Shown piece by piece: positions 50,632-57,653 of a stretch of 64,000 nucleotides of DNA (the first letter of the stretch is position 1; each line of letters begins with the position of its first letter). The notes under the pieces are model-generated. The model had not been told where the DNA came from and did not search any database. It saw nothing but the letters and a program-made list of their open reading frames with translations. The position numbers and the translations under genes are program-made. Source of the stretch: VXOI01 sp965197575 (GTDB lineage Bacteria; Chloroflexota; Dehalococcoidia; Lucifugimonadales; UBA3495); NCBI GenBank assembly GCA_965197575.1, contig OZ240214.1:682001-746000 (forward strand). Direction: 5' to 3'.

Positions 50632-51350
50632 GCGGTTTCTCTCCGTGCCGGGGACCGGCGGGCCCTCCTAAGCTCGAACCGGACCCGGCCCAGTTCGTCC
50701 TCGGAATCGCGCAAGGCCATGCGCTCCATCACGAGGTATACCATGAACATCAAAAAGGCGATGGACGACACGAGCAGCACCATGTAGACCTGCGAGTCCA
50801 GGGAGTCGGTCTCGGCCAACGGGCCGACGACCTGGCTCGGATGCAGCAGCGACCCCCACCATTCCACGGCGAAATAGACGATGGGAACATCGACGAACCC
50901 GATGATGCCCACCACCGCGGCGTACACCCCGCTCCGGGCGCGGTTGGGGGCGTAGGCCCGCACCATCAGATAGGCCACATAGATCAGCCACAGCACCAGC
51001 GTCGTCGTAAGGCGGGGCTCCCACGTCCACCAGGTGTTCCATACCGGGCGGGCCCAGATCATGCCGGTCAAGAGCGCCACCGAGATGAACACCACCCCCA
51101 CCTCGCCGGCGGAGTGGGCCAGGCTGTCCCACCGCAGGTCGCGCTTGATAAGGTACATGACGCTGCCCACGAAGACGAAGAAGAAGGCCAGGAACGACAT
51201 GATGGCAATGGGGACGTGCAGGTAGATCACCCGCGCCACTTCTCCCTGTGCCGCGTCGGTGGGCGCCACCATGAATATCAGGTATAGGTTGACCAGCATC
51301 AAAACGCCGGCAACCGCGCCAAAGACCGACCGAAAGCTGAAAACTCTCAT
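50628..51350 (-). CDS. ccmC: Heme export/handling protein CcmC
   Basis: A 240-residue polytopic protein with six hydrophobic segments and the heme-handling WWD signature 'WNTWWTWEPRLTTTLVLWLI'. Flanking histidines are present in 'YLHVPIAIMSF' and in 'SLLHPSQVV'. CcmC loads heme onto CcmE at the outer face of the cytoplasmic membrane. The ATG at 51350 is fixed by its ATGA overlap with the ccmB stop; a GTG nine codons upstream would extend deeper into ccmB. It overlaps ccmD by four bases, so ccmABCD are translated as one coupled unit. Confidence 0.92.
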   Translation of the reverse strand: MRVFSFRSVFGAVAGVLMLVNLYLIFMVAPTDAAQGEVARVIYLHVPIAIMSFLAFFFVFVGSVMYLIKRDLRWDSLAHSAGEVGVVFISVALLTGMIWARPVWNTWWTWEPRLTTTLVLWLIYVAYLMVRAYAPNRARSGVYAAVVGIIGFVDVPIVYFAVEWWGSLLHPSQVVGPLAETDSLDSQVYMVLLVSSIAFLMFMVYLVMERMALRDSEDELGRVRFELRRARRSPARRETA

Positions 51351-52024
51351 TCCTCTACCACGAACGAAAAAACCCACGGACAGATTACCAGAAAAAGAGC
51401 GTCAAAAACTCCGATTAACGGCAGCCATCGGCCGACTTCAACAAAGGTCTCCCCGCCAATGGCCCGCGTGGTCACCTCCACCGCGGCGATGATGACCGGC
51501 AGGACGATGGGGAAGAACAGCACCGGGAGCATGATTTCGCGGGAGCGCGTCTGGGCGGCCAGGGCCGAGAACAAAGTGCCGATGAGCGCGAACCCGACGG
51601 TGGCCAGGACGATGGCCAGCAACAACGTGGCCGAAAACGCTGAAAACCCCAGCAGCACCGCGTAGACCGGAAGCAGGGCCGCCTCCACCAGCAGCATGAA
51701 CAGGAAACTGGTCGCCGCCTTGGCCAGAAAGATGGCGTCGCGGCTGACCGGTGAGACCAACAGCCCTTCCAGCCCGCCCTGTTCCTGCTCCCTCACGAAT
51801 GAACGGCTCATGGCCAGGGTGGCGGCGAAGGCGAAGGCCACCCAAAGCAGGCCGGGGGCCAGTCTCGTAGCCATTTCCGGTGTCGTCGGCTTGACGGCGA
51901 AGCTGAACACCACCACCAGCAATAGGCCGAAGAATATCACCGACACGACCAAGTCTCTGGAACGGGCCTCCAGGACCAGGTCCTTCCACACCATAGCGGC
52001 TACCGGGCCCAGCTCTCGCATCAT
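51347..52024 (-). CDS. ccmB: Heme exporter permease CcmB
   Basis: A 225-residue membrane protein with six hydrophobic segments. The cytoplasmic 'AAMVWKDLVLEARSRD' start and 'FVREQEQGGLEGLLVSPVSR' loop are the CcmB family signature, the latter contacting the ATPase. CcmB is the permease of the CcmABC complex in system I cytochrome c maturation. Its ATG at 52024 overlaps the ccmA stop by four bases. The frame stays open upstream for another 227 codons, but that part is a shadow of ccmA. Confidence 0.92.
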   Translation of the reverse strand: MMRELGPVAAMVWKDLVLEARSRDLVVSVIFFGLLLVVVFSFAVKPTTPEMATRLAPGLLWVAFAFAATLAMSRSFVREQEQGGLEGLLVSPVSRDAIFLAKAATSFLFMLLVEAALLPVYAVLLGFSAFSATLLLAIVLATVGFALIGTLFSALAAQTRSREIMLPVLFFPIVLPVIIAAVEVTTRAIGGETFVEVGRWLPLIGVFDALFLVICPWVFSFVVEE

Positions 52025-52779
52025 GGGCCGCTGTCCTGCGGCCTTCCCGGATTCCAGTCTCCCGAAAGCGCTTCGCGGATCGCGGGCGCGGCCCCGGCCC
52101 CCTGTTCCTCGGATAGGCTCACCCGCCCGGCGGCGAGAACCCCGGCCCGCCGCGCCCAAGACAGTCCGAGGTCGATGTCGTGGGTGGCGACGACCGCCGA
52201 ACGCCCGGCGGCGGTCCACTCCCGCAGCAGGCTGCCGAACATTTCGCGGGAATCCCGGTCGAGACCCGCCTCCGGCTCGTCCAAGAGCAGCACCTGTGGC
52301 TCGTGAAGGATGGCCCTGGCAATCGAGGCCCGCTTTTGCATACCGTTGGACAGATCGCGTACCCGGTGGTCGGCGCGGGCGGTCAGCCCGACCCGCCGTA
52401 GCGCGTCGGCAGCCTTGGTCTCGCAATCGCGGAGTCCGTAGAGGCGGCCGTAGTAGACCAGGTTCTCTCGGCAGGTGAGGTCGCCGTAGAGGAAGCTGCG
52501 ATGCCCCACCACGCCGATGCGCCGACGGACCGCCCCCGGCTGACGGCGCAGGTCTCGCCCGGCGATGGCCGCCGTGCCGCCATCGGCCCGCACATGGGTG
52601 GAGAGTATCCGAAGCAGTGTGGTCTTGCCCGCCCCGTTCACGCCGAACAGCGCCAGCGTCTCGCCCCAAGGCACGGTCAGGTCCAGGTCCCACAGCACGG
52701 GCCACTCGCCGTAGCTCTTTTCCAAGCCACGCACTTCGATAGCAGGTCCGGGGGCGTTTTCACCGCTAGTAGGCGTCAA
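52021..52779 (-). CDS. ccmA: Heme exporter ATPase CcmA
   Basis: A 252-residue ABC ATPase with Walker A 'GVNGAGKTTLLRIL', a Q-loop region near 'VVGHRSFLYGDLTCRENLVY', signature 'LSNGMQKRASIARAI' (degenerate LSGGQ), Walker B 'QVLLLDEPEAGLD' and switch His in 'VVATHDIDL'. It powers release of heme-loaded CcmE from CcmC. The start is TTG 52779 with GAGG six bases upstream. It is the first gene of ccmABCD and diverges from ccmE, with a large inverted repeat between them. No ccmF or ccmH is in the window. Confidence 0.93.
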   Translation of the reverse strand: MTPTSGENAPGPAIEVRGLEKSYGEWPVLWDLDLTVPWGETLALFGVNGAGKTTLLRILSTHVRADGGTAAIAGRDLRRQPGAVRRRIGVVGHRSFLYGDLTCRENLVYYGRLYGLRDCETKAADALRRVGLTARADHRVRDLSNGMQKRASIARAILHEPQVLLLDEPEAGLDRDSREMFGSLLREWTAAGRSAVVATHDIDLGLSWARRAGVLAAGRVSLSEEQGAGAAPAIREALSGDWNPGRPQDSGP

Positions 52780-52797
52780 TGGAGCCTCAGGAATTTC

Positions 52798-52877
52798 GAC
52801 ATGGATGCACAGGATATGCAGGATTGATTTTTCGGCGGTTCGGCAATTGAATCCTGTATATCCGGTGCATCCATGTT
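52798..52877. repeat. Long inverted repeat between ccmA and ccmE
   Basis: Arms of 25 bp at 52801-52825 and 52850-52874 match at 23 of 25 positions, extending by two further pairs outward, with a 24-bp spacer. It could be a small MITE-like element, a bidirectional transcription signal or a regulator site. The left arm begins ATGGATGCAC and ends CAGGATT. Confidence 0.75.
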
Positions 52878-52959
52878 ATGATACCGCTATCCCTTTATCC
52901 CTTTACAGACAGTACCCGATGCGGCGGGCGTTTTCCGTCAGCATCGGTCTGGAGACCGA

Positions 52960-53460
52960 TTGGACGACAGGCAACCCCTCCCTTCATTACCATCGGACGG
53001 GCCGACGGACGGCGAATCCGAAGGACGGTCGAACCGCACCCGCTTCTTGATTCTCATAGCCGTGGTCGGGCTGGCCTTGGCGTATATGATATACGCTGCC
53101 TTCCCCAAGAATGCCTTGGCCATCCTCGACCCCAGCGAACTCGACGCCAACCCCGACGCACAGAATGGGACTGTGGTGCGGCTGGCGGGCAAGCTGGTGG
53201 AAGGCTCTTTCCAACGGGCCGACAAGTCGACCGTCTCCCGGTTCCAACTGACCGATAAGGATGGCGAGTCACCCGGCGCCGCGGTGGACGCCAGGTACGG
53301 CAGCGTGCTGCCCGACCTCTTCTTCAACCCGCACTCCGAGATAATACTCGAAGGAAGCGTCGGCGAGGACGGCGTTTTCCAGGCCAGCCACGTTCTGGTC
53401 AAATGTCCGTCAAAATACCGCTCCCTGGAAGAGGAACAGCAACAGGCGTCCGGCGGCTGA
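52960..53460 (+). CDS. ccmE: Cytochrome c-type biogenesis heme chaperone CcmE (CxxxY type)
   Basis: A 166-residue CcmE with an N-terminal membrane helix ('FLILIAVVGLALAYMIYAAF') and an OB-fold beta-barrel ('VVRLAGKLVEGSF', 'RFQLTD', 'SEIILEGSVGEDGVFQASHV'). The heme-attachment site reads 'LVKCPSKYRS': Cys replaces the His of the classical HxxxY motif. CxxxY-type CcmE is known from archaea and some anaerobic bacteria. It carries heme outside the membrane to the cytochrome c ligation machinery. The start is TTG 52960. It is the only ccm gene on the plus strand and is closed by a bidirectional-looking terminator. Confidence 0.92.
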   Translation: MDDRQPLPSLPSDGPTDGESEGRSNRTRFLILIAVVGLALAYMIYAAFPKNALAILDPSELDANPDAQNGTVVRLAGKLVEGSFQRADKSTVSRFQLTDKDGESPGAAVDARYGSVLPDLFFNPHSEIILEGSVGEDGVFQASHVLVKCPSKYRSLEEEQQQASGG

Positions 53461-53490
53461 CCACCGCCATCCGGCTGGCCCATTTGAACC

Positions 53491-53520
53491 AAACACCCCG
53501 CCGCGCGGCGGGGTGTTTTT
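53491..53520 (+). terminator. Strong terminator between ccmE and korB
   Basis: An 11-bp GC-rich palindrome CACCCCGCCGC/GCGGCGGGGTG is followed by TTTTT on the plus strand and by a weaker TGTTT on the minus strand, so it probably serves ccmE and possibly also korB. Confidence 0.85.
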
Positions 53521-53552
53521 CGTTGCCGGTAATGGCGCAGGGTCAAGCCCGG

Positions 53553-54419
53553 TTAGAACTCGAAGGCGGACATCAGCTCCTCGGCAGACCTGGCGCGGGC
53601 CGTGTCCCACATTTGCTCCACCCGCTGTTCGAGCGGCGGGCGGGACTCGTCGGCGTAGACGACGCCCACCGGAAGGCCGCCCTGCTGAATCAGGTCATAG
53701 GCCGCGCCGCGGTTGGCGGTGTCGTGCTCTTCCGGGACGTCCCACAGGGTGGGATCGATTCCTTTCCGGGGGTTGCCCTTCAATTCCTCGAAGGTGTCAT
53801 TGTAGGTGGTGCAGGGAGACTGCACGTGGACGATGGAGAAGCCGGAATGCTCCATGCCCCGCTTGATGAGCTGGGAGAGGGGCCGGGGCTGCCCGGAGAA
53901 CCCGGAGGCGATGTAGGAAACGCCCAAGGTCAGGTAGAGTTCCAAGGGGTTGATCTCGGCCTCGATCTTGCCGTAGGGGGTCGAGCTGGTTATCACGCCC
54001 AGCTTGGTGGTCGGGGAGCTCTGGCCCTTGGTGAGGCCGTAGACGCCGTTGTCCATGATGACGGCGCAAATGTTCAGGTTCCGCGCCGCTTGGGGGCCGA
54101 TGTGTTCCCCGCCGATGCTGAGGAAGTCGCCGTCGCCGGCCACTACCAGCACGTTCAGCTCGGGGCGGGCCATCTTCACGCCCAGAGCAATGGGCAGAGA
54201 GCGGCCGTGGATGCCGTGCATCCCGTAGGGCTGGTCACCTTCCAGCAGGTGGACCATGTTGCCGGAGCAGCCGATGCCGGCCACTACCACGTTGCTCTCC
54301 ATCGGAAGGCCGGTTTCCTCCAGCCGGTCGATCATGGCCAGTTCGATGGCGCGGCGGACGCCGAAGTCCCCGCAGCCGGGGCACCACTTGAAGTCGTATT
54401 CCGGGTTTTTCTTGCTCAT
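53553..54419 (-). CDS. korB: 2-oxoacid:ferredoxin oxidoreductase, beta subunit
   Basis: A 288-residue TPP-binding subunit. 'FKWCPGCGDFGVRRAIELAM' holds the cluster-ligand and substrate region, 'VAGIGCSGNM' and 'GIHGRSLPIALGVKMARPEL' follow, the TPP motif is 'VVAGDGDFLSIGGEH', and the Mg-site continuation is 'MDNGVYGLTKGQSSPTT'. This matches the two-subunit 2-oxoglutarate or pyruvate type. It oxidatively decarboxylates a 2-oxoacid to acyl-CoA while reducing ferredoxin. AAGGAGG lies ten bases before the ATG, overlapping the end of korA. With SucCD in the same window, 2-oxoglutarate is a likely substrate. Confidence 0.92.
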   Translation of the reverse strand: MSKKNPEYDFKWCPGCGDFGVRRAIELAMIDRLEETGLPMESNVVVAGIGCSGNMVHLLEGDQPYGMHGIHGRSLPIALGVKMARPELNVLVVAGDGDFLSIGGEHIGPQAARNLNICAVIMDNGVYGLTKGQSSPTTKLGVITSSTPYGKIEAEINPLELYLTLGVSYIASGFSGQPRPLSQLIKRGMEHSGFSIVHVQSPCTTYNDTFEELKGNPRKGIDPTLWDVPEEHDTANRGAAYDLIQQGGLPVGVVYADESRPPLEQRVEQMWDTARARSAEELMSAFEF

Positions 54420-54434
54420 ATTCCTACAGCCTCC

Positions 54435-56144
54435 TTAAACCGCTGCCGGGGACCGCGAGCCGGTCATTTCCGTGATTCGCTCCACCAGGGTCCGCGCCTT
54501 GAACGGTAGCCCGGTGTATTGGGTTATGGACTCGGCCTTCACCCCCAGGCCCCTGAGAATCCCGGAGAATTGGCCTTGGTAGTTCAACTCCGGGACGATG
54601 ACCAGGTCCTTCTGTTTCAACTCTTCCAGTAGCTTGGGCGGCAGCGGGTTCAGGTATATGGTGTAGTACCAGCTTACCGGCACACCCTGTTGCTTCAGCG
54701 TATTGAAGGCTTCCCGGGCCGGGCCCTTGCTCCCGCCCCAAGGGAGGACCGCCACCGAGTGCTGGGTGTCCTCGGCTTCGTAGTCGTCTTCTTCCAGCAG
54801 CTTGACCTTGCTGAACCGGCGCTGCGTCATCTGGATGTGGCGCTCCGGCAGGTGAGTCGTATCGCCGACATCGTCGTGCTCGCTGCCGTTGGCCACGTAA
54901 GCGCCGGGGCCGCCGGGAATAGGCATGGGCGAAAGCTCGTAGCCGGCGTAGCGCTTGTAGCCGTTGTTGCCTTCGTACACTAGGCGCTTCGGCGGTTTGA
55001 CCTTGCTCAGGTCGGGGCGGCGGATGTTCTGGGCCCGCTCGGCCAACGACATTTCTGACATCAGTATGACCGGGCCCTGGTATTTCTCGGCCCACTCGAT
55101 GGCCTTGATCGCGCCGAAGAAACACTCTTCCACCGTGCCGACGGCGATGATCGGGATGCGCACATCTCCGTGGGCCGGGAACATGCAGCTCATCAGGTCG
55201 GACTGCTCGGTCTTGGTGGGGAGGCCGGTGGCCGGTCCGCCCCGTTGCACGTCCACCACCACCAGCGGAATTTCGGCGATCCAGCTCAGGCCAAGCCCTT
55301 CGCTCATCAGCGACACGCCCGGCCCGGCGGTTGCCGTCATCGCGCGCTTCCCGGCGAAACCGGCTCCGAGGATTGCGGTGATCGATTCGATCTCGGAGCT
55401 GACCTGGTAGGCGAACCGGTCTTTGCCGACCAGATTGCGCTCCATGAAGAGCAGGACCGGAGTCGCTGGCGAGATTGGGTAGCCGACGTAGAACTCGAGG
55501 CCGCCGGCGATAGCGCCGATGGACAGGGCCTCGTTCCCCTTTATCATTAGCTGGTCGTATTCGGGCATCATTGCCGGCGCCAGTTCGCCCAGACTCAGAC
55601 CGCTTGCGGCGATATGCTCCCGGCCCAACCCCAGGGCTTGCAGGTTGGAGCGGATGATTTCGTCGTCGCCGGGCCGGCCCCGGTTGAACCGCTTTTCCAC
55701 GAACTCTTCCAGGTACTCGTGGGGCATGTTCACGAGATGGGCCAGAGCGCCCATGATCACCATGTTGGCCGCCCGGTTGTTGCCCGTCGACCGGGCCAGT
55801 TCCTCGATGGGCAGGCCGAAGGCGCGGGGGTCGTCGTCCAACTCGAACTCGGTGGAGTTGAAGATGACCACCCCGTCCTCTCGGAGGTCGGCGCAGTGAT
55901 TTTCGTAGGCTTGCCGGTTGAACGCGACGAGCACGTCCACGTCGTCTCCGGGGGCGAGCACGGGGTCGACGGCAATCCGGGCTTGCGTCCAGGTAGGCCC
56001 GCCTAGAATCTGCGAAGGGAAGGTGGCGAAGGTTAGCGCGTGGTACCCGACTTGCGTCGAAGACTGCGCCAGACCTTCCGCCGAAGTTACGACGCCTTGA
56101 CCGCCTTCACCGGCAAAGCGCACGACAAAGTCACGCATTTGCAT
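54435..56144 (-). CDS. korA: 2-oxoacid:acceptor oxidoreductase, fused gamma-alpha subunit
   Basis: A 569-residue fused subunit. Residues 1-180 are the gamma domain ('VVRFAGEGGQGVVTSAEGLA', 'TFATFPSQILGGPTW', 'VFNRQAYEN'-like 'VAFNRQAYENH'). The alpha domains follow with 'GNEALSIGAIAGGLEFYVGY', 'PISPATPVLLFME', 'TATAGPGVSLMSEGLG', 'GLPTKTEQSDL' and 'VAVLPWGGSKGPAREA'. This gamma-alpha order is typical of two-subunit Kor/For enzymes. It binds CoA and partners KorB. It heads the korAB operon with a strong TTGACA promoter about 175 bases upstream and GGAGG before the ATG, leaving an unusually long leader of about 170 bases. Confidence 0.93.
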   Translation of the reverse strand: MQMRDFVVRFAGEGGQGVVTSAEGLAQSSTQVGYHALTFATFPSQILGGPTWTQARIAVDPVLAPGDDVDVLVAFNRQAYENHCADLREDGVVIFNSTEFELDDDPRAFGLPIEELARSTGNNRAANMVIMGALAHLVNMPHEYLEEFVEKRFNRGRPGDDEIIRSNLQALGLGREHIAASGLSLGELAPAMMPEYDQLMIKGNEALSIGAIAGGLEFYVGYPISPATPVLLFMERNLVGKDRFAYQVSSEIESITAILGAGFAGKRAMTATAGPGVSLMSEGLGLSWIAEIPLVVVDVQRGGPATGLPTKTEQSDLMSCMFPAHGDVRIPIIAVGTVEECFFGAIKAIEWAEKYQGPVILMSEMSLAERAQNIRRPDLSKVKPPKRLVYEGNNGYKRYAGYELSPMPIPGGPGAYVANGSEHDDVGDTTHLPERHIQMTQRRFSKVKLLEEDDYEAEDTQHSVAVLPWGGSKGPAREAFNTLKQQGVPVSWYYTIYLNPLPPKLLEELKQKDLVIVPELNYQGQFSGILRGLGVKAESITQYTGLPFKARTLVERITEMTGSRSPAAV

Positions 56145-56319
56145 GTCGAGGAGTCCTCCCAGCCCACAATCCGGGGCGGAAAAAGTAGATAGCCATGCGG
56201 TGGGAAAAAGGAATACAAGGGTTGCGGCAGATCGGGGAAATCAGAGGGGTAGGTGCGCCGGACACGGTTATCTGAACAACCTTTTGCCTAGGCGTTTCAT
56301 CAGCCTTTAGGGTCAAACG

Positions 56320-56349
56320 ACTATAACATCGCCCTATTTTCCTTGTCAA
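56320..56349 (-). promoter_or_regulatory. Promoter of korAB
   Basis: On the minus strand a perfect TTGACA (56344-56349) is followed after 18 bp by TATAGT (56320-56325). Predicted start near 56313. Confidence 0.72.
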
Positions 56350-56410
56350 TAAAATCCAAAGCCATCGCGAAACCGCGCCGGAACCGCTGGAAGCCAGCGA
56401 CAACAGGCCG

Positions 56411-56440
56411 TTGTTGGCCTAAATTGGGCTGTGCTAGAAT
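56411..56440 (+). promoter_or_regulatory. Promoter of dprA, apparently leaderless
   Basis: TTGTTG (56411-56416), an 18-bp spacer and TAGAAT (56435-56440). The dprA ATG begins at 56448, eight bases after the -10 box, so the transcript would start at or next to the start codon. Confidence 0.5.
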
Positions 56441-56447
56441 CGGGCGC

Positions 56448-57653
56448 ATGGACGACCTGAAGTACTGGATAGCATTAAGCCGGATTCCCCAACTGGGGGC
56501 GGTGCGCTTCCGCAAGCTGGAAGCCTTCTTCGGGCGGCTGGAACACGCCTGGAAGGCCGGTCATTCGGAGTTGCGGGCAGCCGGACTCAAAGAAGACACC
56601 GCCCAAGAGGTGATGGCCGCCAGAAGCGGCATCTCCCCGGACCGCGAGATGGAGGCCCTGGACCGGGCTGCGGTCCGGTCGATCAACTGGCACTCCGAGG
56701 CGTATCCGCCGCGGTTGCGGGAAATCGCCGACGCCCCGCCGGTGCTCTACTATCAAGGCTCGCTGCTGCCCGGCGACGAGCGGGCGGTGGCCGTAGTCGG
56801 CACCCGAAATCCCACGTCCTACGGGCGGGAAGCAGCGGCAATGCTGAGCCGAGACTTGGCCGCCAACGGTATCACCGTGGTCAGCGGTCTCGCCCGCGGC
56901 ATCGACGGCATCGCCCACCGTACCGCCATCGAAAGCGGCGGGCGGACGATTGCGGTGTTGGCCGGAGGGCTGGATTCGGTATACCCTAAGGAGCACGCTG
57001 GCCTGTTTCGGCAGGTCCAAGGCCAGGGAGCCGTGATCAGCGAGCAGCCCCTGGGCGTTCGCCCCGGCCCCAACAGTTTCCCCAGGCGGAACCGGCTCAT
57101 CAGCGGCACGACCCTCGGTACGGTGGTGGTCGAAGCCGCCGAAGGCAGCGGCGCCCGGTGGACGGTGTACCAAGCGTTGGAGCAGGACCGGGAAGTGTTC
57201 TGCGTCCCCGGGACCATCTTCTCCCCGGCCAGCCGGTTCACCAACCGGATGATCCAGGAAGGAGCCAAGCTGGTTACAAGTTGCGACGACATTCTGGAGG
57301 AACTGAACCTGTCCAGCCTGGACGCTGCGACTCCGGTACCGCCGTCGGCCGAGACTCCGGCGCCAGCCCTTACGTTAGACCTGACGACGGCCCTATCGAA
57401 TGACCAAGCGCCCCCGGCGTTTGGTTTTCCGGGCGCGCCGGAGGTTGGGCTGGCCGTTGGAGAGGAGGAGAGGGCGCTGTTGGGCCATCTTGGCGACCGG
57501 CCCATACACATCGACGAAATTTGCCGACAATCGGGACTGCCGATTACTTCAATAAACAGTATGTTGACGATGCTTGAACTACAAGGAACGGTGAGACAGG
57601 TCGGATGTATGCACTACGTCCGGTCACTGGCGGGGGTGGGGCATGACAACTAA
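56448..57653 (+). CDS. dprA: DNA-processing protein DprA
   Basis: A 401-residue DprA. An N-terminal helical (SAM-like) domain leads to the Rossmann-like DprA core with 'INWHSEAYPPRLREIADAPP', 'AVAVVGTRNPTSYG', 'VVSGLARGIDGIAHRTAI', 'IAVLAGGLDSVYPKEH', 'PLGVRPGPNSFPRRNRLIS' and 'FCVPGTIFSPAS'. A linker and a C-terminal winged-helix domain ('HIDEICRQSGLPITSINSML') follow. DprA binds ssDNA and loads RecA during natural transformation. ATG 56448 matches the family start and sits directly behind the promoter; an upstream in-frame extension to 56343 is unlikely. It overlaps topA by 11 bases. Confidence 0.94.
   Translation: MDDLKYWIALSRIPQLGAVRFRKLEAFFGRLEHAWKAGHSELRAAGLKEDTAQEVMAARSGISPDREMEALDRAAVRSINWHSEAYPPRLREIADAPPVLYYQGSLLPGDERAVAVVGTRNPTSYGREAAAMLSRDLAANGITVVSGLARGIDGIAHRTAIESGGRTIAVLAGGLDSVYPKEHAGLFRQVQGQGAVISEQPLGVRPGPNSFPRRNRLISGTTLGTVVVEAAEGSGARWTVYQALEQDREVFCVPGTIFSPASRFTNRMIQEGAKLVTSCDDILEELNLSSLDAATPVPPSAETPAPALTLDLTTALSNDQAPPAFGFPGAPEVGLAVGEEERALLGHLGDRPIHIDEICRQSGLPITSINSMLTMLELQGTVRQVGCMHYVRSLAGVGHDN

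Larger units (their letters stand above)
56145..56447. other. 303-bp divergent intergenic region korA/dprA
   Basis: No conserved gene. On the minus strand it holds the korAB promoter (56320-56349) and a roughly 170-base leader in which I can identify no known riboswitch. On the plus strand it holds the dprA promoter (56411-56440), immediately before the dprA ATG. Confidence 0.6.

Noticed and set aside
51347..52705. A single 452-codon frame spanning ccmA and ccmB
   Set aside because: The first half is a frame-shifted shadow of ccmA; ccmB begins at the ATGA junction at 52024.
56131..56403. 90-codon minus-strand frame between korA and dprA
   Set aside because: It crosses the korAB promoter, overlaps the korA start and lacks protein-like composition.
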